Shown: piece after piece, positions 46,747 to 54,243 of the stretch | Layout: every line of letters starts with the position of its first letter | Position numbering within the stretch: position 1 is the first letter of the stretch | Source: Fen-330 sp050008465 | Lineage (GTDB): Bacteria > Acidobacteriota > Terriglobia > Bryobacterales > Bryobacteraceae | Direction of reading: 5' to 3' | NCBI GenBank assembly: GCA_050008465.1 | Contig: JBEKMO010000026.1 | Coordinates: 1 to 57,082 of the forward strand | Length of the DNA: 57,082 bases | The notes under the pieces: generated by a model | What the model was told of the DNA's origin: nothing | What the model saw: the letters and a program-made list of their open reading frames with translations, nothing else | Databases searched by the model: none | Program-made: the position numbers and the translations under genes

Positions 46747-48572
46747 AGGAGTTCGGGCGGCTGATGCGCTATGCCGCGCCGTATTGGTACGCGCTGGTGC
46801 TGGCGTGCCTGATGATGGCCGCGGTCGGAGCGGCGCACGGCATGACCGTGCTCCTGGTGGGCCAGGTGTTCGGCCGCGTGCTCCAGCCGGGCGTGCCGGA
46901 TCTTCCGGTGGACCTGTTCACCGTTCCTATCATCCAAAAGACCGTCTTCCTGGAACAACTCACTCCGGGCTGGATCCACAACGTCTGGACCATGATCGCC
47001 TATGCGATTCTGGTCACGTTCTTCGTGCAGGGAGTGTGCGATTACCTGGGTAGCGTGCTGATCAACTACGCGGGGCTGTCGGCGGTCACCGACCTGCGGC
47101 AGCGGGTATTCGACAAGGTCCTCCAGCACGGCGCGCAGTTTTACGAGACGCACTCCACCGGCCGGCTGATGTCGTCGATCATGATCGACATCGAGAAGAT
47201 CCAGGTGGCCAGCTCGCACATGCTGGCGGACTTTCTGCGGCAGGCATTCACCGCGGCATTCCTGCTGACGGTGATTATCGAGAAGAACTGGAGGCTGGCG
47301 GTCATCAGCCTGATGTTGCTCCCGTTCGTTCTGCTGCCGACCGCCCGGCTCGGCAGACGCGTCCGCCGCACCACGCGCCGGGCGCAGGATGACGCGGCCG
47401 AGATGAACCAGATCTTGCAGGAGAGCCTCAGCGGCCAGCAGGTGGTGAAATCCTTCGGGGCGGAGGAATACGAATCGGGCCGTTTTCACCAGGCCGCGCG
47501 CCGCTTCCGGCGGAGCAGCCTGCGCTACACGGCGCAGCAGGCGATGGCTTCGCCGCTGATCCAGTTTTTCGGCGCGCTGACGATCGTGGCCCTGCTGACC
47601 TACGCCCGCGACCAGATCAAGGCCGGGTCGATGGACCTCAAAGGATTCACGTCTTTCATGATGGCGCTGGTGATGTTGTTCGAGCCGGTCAAGCGGCTCA
47701 CCGGCATCTACAACATCTTCCAGCAGGCGCTGGGCGCGTCGCAGAAGGTGTTCGAGTATCTGGCGCGCGAAGAAGACATCAAGAACAAGCCCGGCGCCGA
47801 GCGGCTGGAGCGGTTCGCGCACTCGATCGTGTTCGAAAACGTCAGTTTTCGGTACCCAGCCTCGCCCAACGGCTTCCTGTTGAACTCGATTGCGCTCGAA
47901 GTCAAGGCCGGAGAGATTGTGGCGCTGGTGGGGCCGAGCGGCGCCGGCAAGACGACCCTGGTGAACCTGGTGCCGCGGTTCTACGATGTGACGGAAGGGC
48001 GGGTGCTGATCGACGGCGTGGACGTGCGCGACCTCGAGCTGGCCTCCCTGCGCGAGAAGATCGGAATCGTGGCGCAGGATACCTTCCTGTTCAACGACAG
48101 CGTGGCCAACAATATCCGGTATGGAAAGCCGGGCGCAACCGCGGAGATGGTCCGCGAGGCGGCCCGCAACGCGCTGGCCGCGGAGTTCATCCTGGCGCTG
48201 CCGGAAGGCTACGACACGGTGATCGGCGAGCGCGGCGTGAAGCTGAGCGGCGGCCAGCGGCAGCGCATCGCGATCGCCAGGGCGCTGCTGAAGAACGCGC
48301 CCATCCTGATCCTGGACGAAGCCACGTCGCACCTGGACACGGAGTCGGAGCTGCTGGTGCAGCGCGCGCTGGGGAACCTCATCACCGGCCGCACGGTCAT
48401 CGTGATTGCGCACCGGCTGTCGACGGTGCGGCGGGCGGACAAAATCGTGGTGGTGGACCAGGGCCGCATCTCGGAAGTGGGCACGCACGAAGAGTTGGTG
48501 AGCGGCGGGGGAATCTATCAGCGGCTGCACGCGCTCCAATTCCTGGAGCCGGATTCGGTGGTGAACTTATGA
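46743..48572 (+). CDS. MsbA-like ABC lipid exporter (fused membrane and ATPase domains)
   Basis: The 609-residue half-transporter has six membrane segments (about residues 15-315) and a nucleotide-binding domain from about 360. It has Walker A (GPSGAGKTT), the signature LSGGQRQR, Walker B (ILILDEATSHLD) and the H-loop AHRLSTV. It fits the MsbA/LptA-precursor flippase group that moves lipid A-core or similar lipids across the inner membrane. It is co-translated with the GT9 gene and, by an ATGA overlap, with yicC. Confidence 0.93.
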   Translation: MKEFGRLMRYAAPYWYALVLACLMMAAVGAAHGMTVLLVGQVFGRVLQPGVPDLPVDLFTVPIIQKTVFLEQLTPGWIHNVWTMIAYAILVTFFVQGVCDYLGSVLINYAGLSAVTDLRQRVFDKVLQHGAQFYETHSTGRLMSSIMIDIEKIQVASSHMLADFLRQAFTAAFLLTVIIEKNWRLAVISLMLLPFVLLPTARLGRRVRRTTRRAQDDAAEMNQILQESLSGQQVVKSFGAEEYESGRFHQAARRFRRSSLRYTAQQAMASPLIQFFGALTIVALLTYARDQIKAGSMDLKGFTSFMMALVMLFEPVKRLTGIYNIFQQALGASQKVFEYLAREEDIKNKPGAERLERFAHSIVFENVSFRYPASPNGFLLNSIALEVKAGEIVALVGPSGAGKTTLVNLVPRFYDVTEGRVLIDGVDVRDLELASLREKIGIVAQDTFLFNDSVANNIRYGKPGATAEMVREAARNALAAEFILALPEGYDTVIGERGVKLSGGQRQRIAIARALLKNAPILILDEATSHLDTESELLVQRALGNLITGRTVIVIAHRLSTVRRADKIVVVDQGRISEVGTHEELVSGGGIYQRLHALQFLEPDSVVNL

Positions 48573-49459
48573 CTCCCCGCAGTATGACGGGCTACGCCCG
48601 CGTCAGAAGGCTGGCCGAGGACCGCGAGATCGTGGTGAGCGTGAAGAGCTTGAATCATCGCGGCCTGGACGTGCATTTCCGCATGCCGCCGGAACTCGAT
48701 CCGCTCGAGAACGCGCTGCGCGGCGCGGTGAAGCGCCGGGTGCTGCGCGGCCACTTGCAGATCCAGGTTCGGGTGGCCAGCCCGCGCGCGGAGACGCCGG
48801 TAACCGTCAACCAGGGCTTTGTGGAAGCCTATATCGCAGCCTTTCGCAGAACCGCCGCCGTCCATGGCTTCCAGGGGGACCCGGACCTGAACGCGGCGTT
48901 CCAGATTCCCGGGGTGTTCCAGACCGCCGAAGAGGAGCCGGATCCCGAGCTGGAGCGGCTGCTGGTGGCGGCGCTCGAGGACGCGCTCGAGCTGCTCAAC
49001 CAGTTCCGCGAGCGCGAGGGCGGCGAAATCGCCGGCGAGATGCGCGCGCGGAACACCACCGTGCTCCAGTGCGCGCGGCAGATGGAAACGATCCGCTCGC
49101 GCGCCGTGCCGGAATTTCAGGCCCGGCTCTCCGCGAAGCTGGGCGAGTTGCTGAACCACTCCGGGCTCGATCCGCAGCGCCTGGCGCAGGAAGTGGCGCT
49201 GCTGGTGGAGCGCAGCGATGTCAGCGAAGAGTTGACCCGGCTCAAGGTTCACGCGGTGCAACTGGACGACTCGCTGGCAGCGGGCGGGGAAGTCGGCAAG
49301 AAGCTCGATTTCCTGCTTCAGGAGATGCACCGGGAGACTAACACCATCCTGTCGAAATCCACCGGGGGTGGCGAGCACGGACTGGAGATCGGCGAGCTGG
49401 CGCTGACCGTGAAGGCGGAGATCGAGAAGATTCGCGAACAGGGATTGAACCTGGAATGA
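48569..49459 (+). CDS. YicC-family endoribonuclease
   Basis: The 296-residue protein shows the YicC N-terminus (SMTGYARVRRLAEDREIVVS) and C-terminus (LDFLLQEMHRETNTILSKS). YicC of E. coli is a manganese-dependent endoribonuclease that promotes sRNA decay. A YicC-Gmk-RpoZ-CoaBC order is conserved in many bacteria, and the gene overlaps gmk by 4 nt. ATG 48569 overlaps the exporter stop. Confidence 0.92.
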   Translation: MTPRSMTGYARVRRLAEDREIVVSVKSLNHRGLDVHFRMPPELDPLENALRGAVKRRVLRGHLQIQVRVASPRAETPVTVNQGFVEAYIAAFRRTAAVHGFQGDPDLNAAFQIPGVFQTAEEEPDPELERLLVAALEDALELLNQFREREGGEIAGEMRARNTTVLQCARQMETIRSRAVPEFQARLSAKLGELLNHSGLDPQRLAQEVALLVERSDVSEELTRLKVHAVQLDDSLAAGGEVGKKLDFLLQEMHRETNTILSKSTGGGEHGLEIGELALTVKAEIEKIREQGLNLE

Positions 49460-50070
49460 GCATTGTATTCGTGGTGTCCGCCCCCTCGGGTTCGGGGAAA
49501 TCCACGTTGCTTCGCCGCCTGCTGATGCAGGATGAAGGTCTCCTGTTTTCAGTCTCTTACACGACCCGGCCACCACGCGGGATGGAGCAGCCGGGCCAGG
49601 ACTACTGCTACGTCTCGCGCCAGGAATTCGAGGCCGCCATCGCCCGGGACGAGTTCCTGGAATACGCGGAAGTCTTTGGAAACTACTACGGTACGCACCG
49701 CGGCACGCTGGAGCGCGCGCAGGCCGAGGGCAAGGACCTGTTACTGGACATCGACGTGCAAGGTGCGGGACAATTGAAGCTCAGGGTTCCGGACGCGGTA
49801 AGCATCTTCATCCTGGCCCCCTCCCGCAACGACCTGGAAACACGACTGCGCGCCCGCTCGGAGGACGCCGAGGACGTCATCCAGCGCCGGCTCCGCGGGG
49901 CGGCCCGGGAAATCCGGAACTACGGCGCGTACGATTACGTGCTGGTGAACCAAGATCTGGAGAAATCCGTGGACACGCTGGCGTCGATCGTAAAGGCGGA
50001 GCGTGTACGGCGCACCAGGATGGAGCAGCAGGTCAAGCGCATCCTGGGAACATTCGAAAGCGGCTTGTAG
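49456..50070 (+). CDS. gmk: Guanylate kinase
   Basis: The 204-residue enzyme phosphorylates GMP to GDP with ATP. The P-loop is SAPSGSGKSTLLRRL. The GMP-binding segment is SVSYTTRPPRGMEQPGQDYC with Tyr in FGNYYGTHR, followed by LLLDIDVQGA. It is coupled to yicC (ATGA) and separated from rpoZ by 165 bp of repetitive sequence. Confidence 0.96.
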   Translation: MSIVFVVSAPSGSGKSTLLRRLLMQDEGLLFSVSYTTRPPRGMEQPGQDYCYVSRQEFEAAIARDEFLEYAEVFGNYYGTHRGTLERAQAEGKDLLLDIDVQGAGQLKLRVPDAVSIFILAPSRNDLETRLRARSEDAEDVIQRRLRGAAREIRNYGAYDYVLVNQDLEKSVDTLASIVKAERVRRTRMEQQVKRILGTFESGL

Positions 50071-50074
50071 CTCA

Positions 50075-50222
50075 TGGCGTGTGGCTTATGGCATGTAGCC
50101 TGTGGATCTGAGCCTCCGCGCCCGCGCTTCGCGCCGAGGGCGCCAGCCGGTGTGCCGCAGCGGGATCAACAGGCCACAAGCCACAGGCCACAAGCCGCAG
50201 GTTGCGAGCCACAGGCCAAAAG
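50075..50222. repeat. GCCACAAGCC-type repeats forming an inverted repeat before rpoZ
   Basis: The left part (TGTGGCTTATGGCATGTAGC... at about 50079-50105) is roughly complementary to the right part, which is a tandem of CCACAGG and CCACAAGCC units (about 50168-50220). Transcribed RNA could form a long imperfect hairpin of about 29 bp around a 60-70-nt loop. Confidence 0.6.
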
Positions 50223-50235
50223 CTAGAGGTTCTAC

Positions 50236-50499
50236 ATGCCCGACAACAAGACGACTCCCAACAACATCGTTGCTTCCATTCCGGACGATCCGGATCAGAG
50301 CACCTACCGGTTCATCATCGTAGCCGCCAAGAGGGCGCGGCAGCTTCAGAGCGGAGCGCGCCCGTTCCTGCCGACTACTTCGAAGAAGTCGACGATCACC
50401 GCGATGGAGGAGGTCCGGCGCGGGCTGGTGAAGTACGAGGACCGGACGACGGCGGAGCCTCCACCTCCGGAAGAGCCGGCCCCCACCGAAGAGATTTAG
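50236..50499 (+). CDS. rpoZ: RNA polymerase omega subunit
   Basis: The 87-residue protein has the omega core YRFIIVAAKRARQLQSGARP and ITAMEEVRRGLVKYE. A Pro/Glu-rich tail (PPPPEEPAPTEEI) follows. The position between gmk and coaBC is the usual one. Confidence 0.93.
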   Translation: MPDNKTTPNNIVASIPDDPDQSTYRFIIVAAKRARQLQSGARPFLPTTSKKSTITAMEEVRRGLVKYEDRTTAEPPPPEEPAPTEEI

Positions 50500-50512
50500 C
50501 GGGGGAGCCGGC

Positions 50513-51712
50513 ATGAACGCGGTCCTCGGCATCGGGGGCGGGATCGCGGCGTACAAAGCCGCGGAGCTTGCCCGTGCGCTCGTCGAGCGTGGCGTCTCCG
50601 TGCAGGTGGTGATGACTCGCGCGGCGCAGGAGTTCGTCCGTCCGCTCACCTTCGCCGCGCTCACCGCGCGGAAAGTGATCACGGATCTGTTCGCGGCCTC
50701 CGGCGAGGACACGCTGGCCAGCGCTGTCGAGCACATCCGGGTAGCCCAGGAGGCCCAGGTCCTGGTGGTCGCGCCCGCCACGGCGGACCTGATGGCGAAG
50801 TTCGCCAACGGTCTGGCGGACGACTTTCTCTCGACGCTGTACTTGGCCTTCACCGGCCCGGTGGTGCTCGCGCCGGCGATGAACAGCAACATGTGGAACC
50901 ACCCGGCCACGCGAGGCAACCTCGAGACCTTGCGCGGTCGCGGCCACACCATCGTCGACCCGGAAGAGGGAGCTCTGGCCTGCGGCATGGTGGGGCCGGG
51001 ACGGCTGGCCGATCCGGCTCGGATTGCCGCAGCCGTCCTTGCCGTGCTGAGCCGCCCGCGCGACCTCGAAGGGGAGACGGTGCTCGTGACCGCCGGGCCG
51101 ACCGAGGAACCGGTGGACCCCGTGCGGTTCCTTTCGAACCGCTCCAGCGGAAAGATGGGGTACGCAGTGGCCGAGGCGGCCGCCGCGCGGGGCGCGCGCG
51201 TGGTGCTGGTCTCCGGCCCCGTCCATCTGAGCCCGCCCGCGGGGGTTTCCCTGGTGAAGGTCCGCACGGCGGAAGAGATGCGCGCGGCGGTTCTCGAGCA
51301 CCTGCCCAAGGCGACCATCATCGTGAAAGCGGCCGCGGTGGCCGACTATCGCGTGAAGCATCCGGCGGCGGGGAAGATCAAGAAGAGCGGGCAGCGGATC
51401 ACGCTCGATCTGGAGCCGACCCCGGACATTCTGGCCGAGCTTGGGCGGACGAAGGGCGAGCGGCTGCTGGTGGGCTTCGCCGCCGAGACCGGCGACCCGC
51501 TCCCGGAGGCCAGACGCAAGCTTGTGTCGAAGCACTGCGATATGCTGGTGGGCAACCGCGTGGATCGGGAGGACGCCGGTTTCGGCTCCGACGACAACGA
51601 GGTGGTACTGGTGATGCGCACCGGCGAAGCCGTGGCGCTGCCGCGCGCTCCCAAACGGGAAGTGGCCGACCGGATCTTCGATTACCTGCTGAAGCTGCGC
51701 GATGCATCCTGA
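50513..51712 (+). CDS. coaBC: Bifunctional phosphopantothenoylcysteine decarboxylase/synthetase
   Basis: The 399-residue protein carries both activities for coenzyme A synthesis. The N-terminal flavin decarboxylase (CoaC, about 1-185) has GIGGGIAAYKAAELARAL, the catalytic His region SAVEHIRVA and APAMNSNMWNHPAT. The C-terminal CTP-dependent synthetase (CoaB) has TAGPTEEPVDPVRFLSNRSS, KAAAVADYRV and VGFAAET. It overlaps the udg gene by 11 bp. Confidence 0.96.
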   Translation: MNAVLGIGGGIAAYKAAELARALVERGVSVQVVMTRAAQEFVRPLTFAALTARKVITDLFAASGEDTLASAVEHIRVAQEAQVLVVAPATADLMAKFANGLADDFLSTLYLAFTGPVVLAPAMNSNMWNHPATRGNLETLRGRGHTIVDPEEGALACGMVGPGRLADPARIAAAVLAVLSRPRDLEGETVLVTAGPTEEPVDPVRFLSNRSSGKMGYAVAEAAAARGARVVLVSGPVHLSPPAGVSLVKVRTAEEMRAAVLEHLPKATIIVKAAAVADYRVKHPAAGKIKKSGQRITLDLEPTPDILAELGRTKGERLLVGFAAETGDPLPEARRKLVSKHCDMLVGNRVDREDAGFGSDDNEVVLVMRTGEAVALPRAPKREVADRIFDYLLKLRDAS

Positions 51713-52436
51713 ACTGCTGCGCCAATACTTGGAGTACTACCAAGACCTGGGTATCAAGTCTCTCTACCGCAGGACCGCTCCCTTGCGGTCGCGGCTCGGA
51801 ACCGGGGACGATGGTTGCGCCGAGCCGAGCCTGTTCGCCGAACCGCGCGCGTCAGCAAGCGGTTCCGAAACCCTCGACGACATCCGCACCGATCTCGGCG
51901 ATTGCCATCGCTGCCGCCTCGACGCGCAGCGCACGCAAATCGTCTTCGGCGTCGGCGACCCCCAGGCGAAGCTGGTGTTCGTGGGCGAGGGTCCGGGGGC
52001 GGATGAAGACGCGCAGGGCATCCCGTTCGTCGGCCGCGCCGGACAATTGTTGACGCAGATGATCGAGAATACGGCGCAGCGCGAGGGCATCCCGCTCGAA
52101 CGCCAGGACGTCTACATCTGCAACGTGGTGAAGTGCCGTCCGCCGGGGAACCGCACGCCCGAAGCCGACGAGATGGAGACTTGCGGGCAGTTCCTGTTCC
52201 GGCAGCTCGAGGCGATCCGGCCGCGGGCCATCTGCGCGCTGGGCGCCACCGCGGTCAAGGCGCTGCTGAACACCCGCGAGGGCGTCACCCGGCTGCGTGG
52301 GAACTGGTTCAAGTGGCGCGACATCCCGGTCATGGTGACCTACCATCCGTCGTACCTGCTGAGGGCCTACAACCAGGCCGCCAAGCGCGAGGCCTGGGAG
52401 GACCTGAAGAAAGTGCTGCACTTCGTCTATGACTGA
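51702..52436 (+). CDS. Family 4 uracil-DNA glycosylase with a repeat-derived N-terminal insert
   Basis: The 244-residue enzyme removes uracil from DNA and carries an iron-sulfur cluster. Cluster cysteines lie in DCHRCRL and later near residues 148-164 (ICNVVKCRP, MEMTCGQ-like region). Motif A is VGEGPGADEDAQGIPFVGRAG, split here as GEGPGADEDAQG and FVGRAGQLL; motif B is VTYHPSYLLR. Residues about 24-55 (TAPLRSRLGTGDDG, AEPRASASGS) are the translation of a dispersed hairpin repeat inserted in frame between the N-terminal helix and the cluster domain. The stop overlaps tmk. Confidence 0.9.
   Translation: MHPELLRQYLEYYQDLGIKSLYRRTAPLRSRLGTGDDGCAEPSLFAEPRASASGSETLDDIRTDLGDCHRCRLDAQRTQIVFGVGDPQAKLVFVGEGPGADEDAQGIPFVGRAGQLLTQMIENTAQREGIPLERQDVYICNVVKCRPPGNRTPEADEMETCGQFLFRQLEAIRPRAICALGATAVKALLNTREGVTRLRGNWFKWRDIPVMVTYHPSYLLRAYNQAAKREAWEDLKKVLHFVYD
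51773..51866. repeat. Dispersed hairpin repeat inside the udg coding sequence
   Basis: The hairpin GACCGC-TCCCTT-GCGGTC (51773-51790) and the hairpin GAACCGC...GCGGTTC (51840-51865) flank a 50-bp spacer. Read in the opposite frame the unit gives the peptides SEPLADARGS and RDRKGAV, which I recall as common spurious translations of repeats in environmental bacterial genomes. Confidence 0.7.
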
Positions 52437-53079
52437 AGGGCGGGGAGTGTTCATCACCTTCGAGGGCGGGGACGGCAGCGGCAAGAGCACGCAGATGCGG
52501 CGGCTGGCCGAGCGGCTGCGCCGCGAAGGGCGCGAAGTGCTCGAGACGGTGGAGCCGGGCGGTACCCGCATCGGGGCGCAGATCCGGCGCATTCTACTGG
52601 ATTCGGCCAACCAGGACCTGCGCGCGACGCCGGAGCTGCTGTTGTACTTCGCCAGCCGCGCCCAGAACGTCGAGGAACTGATCCTGCCGGCGCTGGAGCG
52701 AGGGGCGATCGTGATCTCGGACCGCTTCACGGATTCCTCGATGGCCTACCAGGGCTTTGGGCGCGGGTTGGGCGAGGAGGCGGTGCTGGCGCTCGACCGG
52801 GTGGCCTGCCATGGCCTGGTGCCCGATCTGACGCTGCTCATTGACATCGACCTGGAGACCAGTCTCGCGCGTGCCCGCGAGCGCCAGCTTAGCCGGTCCG
52901 AAACGCGCATGGACGAGCAGGCGGCCGAATTCCACCACAAAGTGCGCGATGCCTATCGGGCCATGGCCGCGCGGGAGCCGCAACGCTTTCGCGTGATCGA
53001 CGGCCGGGCCGATGTCGAGACGGTGGCGCGCGCGGTGTGGGAGGCGGTGCGCCCGTTGGTGAGTCAGTCTCATGTTTGA
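52429..53079 (+). CDS. tmk: Thymidylate kinase
   Basis: The 216-residue enzyme phosphorylates dTMP. The P-loop is FEGGDGSGKSTQMRRL. The substrate motif is EPGGTRIG, followed by SDRFTDSSMAYQGFGR and the Arg-rich lid RARERQLSRSETRMD. It overlaps udg by 8 bp and holB by 8 bp. Confidence 0.96.
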   Translation: MTEGRGVFITFEGGDGSGKSTQMRRLAERLRREGREVLETVEPGGTRIGAQIRRILLDSANQDLRATPELLLYFASRAQNVEELILPALERGAIVISDRFTDSSMAYQGFGRGLGEEAVLALDRVACHGLVPDLTLLIDIDLETSLARARERQLSRSETRMDEQAAEFHHKVRDAYRAMAAREPQRFRVIDGRADVETVARAVWEAVRPLVSQSHV

Positions 53080-54094
53080 GGATTTCTGGGGCAACCGCGC
53101 GCTGGCCGATTCGCTCGAGCAGATGCTCGAGAGCGGGCGCATCCCGCAGACCATTCTGCTGGCCGGGCCGGAAGGCGTAGGCAAGGCGACGCTGGCACGG
53201 CGCTTCGCCGCGCGGCTGCTGGGCGGGAAACAGAGCATCGAGAAGGACGATCTTAGCCGCGCCGGGAACCTGGACATCGTCGCCGAGCGGGAGAAGTGGC
53301 CGGCCGAGAAACGCAACGAGGACCCGCTGCTGTTCGCTTCATATCCGGATTTCGTGACCTTCGCGCCGGACGGGCCGCTGCGCCAGATCTCGATCCCGCA
53401 GATGCGCCTGCTCAAGGAGCGCGCGCAGTTCCGGCCGCTCAAAGGCGATCGCCGGGTATTCCTGATCGACCAGATCGACCGCGCCGGGGAACAGGCCGCC
53501 AACTCGCTATTGAAGACGCTCGAAGAGCCGCCTCCCCACCTGATCCTGTTCCTGACCGCCGCCAACCCCTACGACCTGCTGCCGACCATCCGCTCGCGCT
53601 CGGTCTGGATGCACCTGGCTCCGCTCGGTGAGGAGGAGATGCGGCAGTTCGTTGCCTCGCGGCAGTTGGATGACCTGGAGCGGCGCATCGCGCTGGCGCA
53701 GGGGAGCCCGGGGCTGGCGGTTTCCCTCGACCTGGAAACCTACGACCGGCGGCGCGCGGCCATGCTTACGCTGCTCGAGGTGGCCTCCGGCAGCGCGCCG
53801 TTTGCCGCCTGGGTGAAGTACGCCGAATCTCCCGCCAGCCGGCAGGAGAAGCTCGAGCCCCTGCTCCGGGCGTTGTATTCGCTGCTGGATGACCTGTTGC
53901 TGCTCCAGCAAGGCGCCAGCGGCATTCGAAACACGGACCTGCGCCAACCGCTCGCGGCCCTGGCCGGGCGCGTGGGCTTTCCGTGGCTGCGGAAGGCGGT
54001 CGCCAAGGTGGATGAGCTGGCGGACCTGGTTCGCCGCAACATCCAGAAGAACATCGCGCTCGACGCGCTGGTGCTGGAGTTACGGCCGGGGTAG
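53072..54094 (+). CDS. holB: DNA polymerase III delta-prime subunit (cysteine-free)
   Basis: The 340-residue AAA+ clamp-loader subunit has LLAGPEGVGKATLARRF and the delta-prime/gamma signature IDQIDRAGEQAANSLLKTLE, then PTIRSRS. Unlike most bacterial homologues it contains no cysteine at all, so the usual four-Cys zinc module between the P-loop and the Asp box is missing; a spacer about residues 50-110 replaces it. It ends the yicC-holB run. A repeat-rich 150 bp follows. Confidence 0.9.
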   Translation: MFEDFWGNRALADSLEQMLESGRIPQTILLAGPEGVGKATLARRFAARLLGGKQSIEKDDLSRAGNLDIVAEREKWPAEKRNEDPLLFASYPDFVTFAPDGPLRQISIPQMRLLKERAQFRPLKGDRRVFLIDQIDRAGEQAANSLLKTLEEPPPHLILFLTAANPYDLLPTIRSRSVWMHLAPLGEEEMRQFVASRQLDDLERRIALAQGSPGLAVSLDLETYDRRRAAMLTLLEVASGSAPFAAWVKYAESPASRQEKLEPLLRALYSLLDDLLLLQQGASGIRNTDLRQPLAALAGRVGFPWLRKAVAKVDELADLVRRNIQKNIALDALVLELRPG

Positions 54095-54120
54095 GCTCAC
54101 TTCTGTTCACCTTGTCTTCG

Positions 54121-54190
54121 TAGGGCGGACCTCCGGTCCGCGGGCCGACGTCCACGTCGGCCCAAAGGCCGGGCCAGGGGAACCGTCCTA
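54121..54190. repeat. Multi-hairpin dispersed element after holB
   Basis: Outer arms TAGGGCGG (54121-54128) and CCGTCCTA (54183-54190, one G-T pair) enclose two perfect hairpins: GCGGACC/GGTCCGC and GGGCCGACGT/ACGTCGGCCC. The outline resembles the element at 25080-25167. It lies between convergent genes. Confidence 0.8.
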
Positions 54191-54243
54191 CAAATCCGTG
54201 CCGCTGGCAGCGTTTGCGGTAAGTGAACAGTATTGGGGCAAGA

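Noticed and set aside
46482..48539. A 685-codon minus-strand frame opposite the MsbA-like exporter
   Set aside because: It is a shadow of the ABC exporter, which has all Walker and signature motifs on the plus strand.
50075..50222. Short CRISPR-like array before rpoZ
   Set aside because: The repeated units are 7-9 bp, contiguous and irregular, without spacers of constant length, and no cas gene is present.
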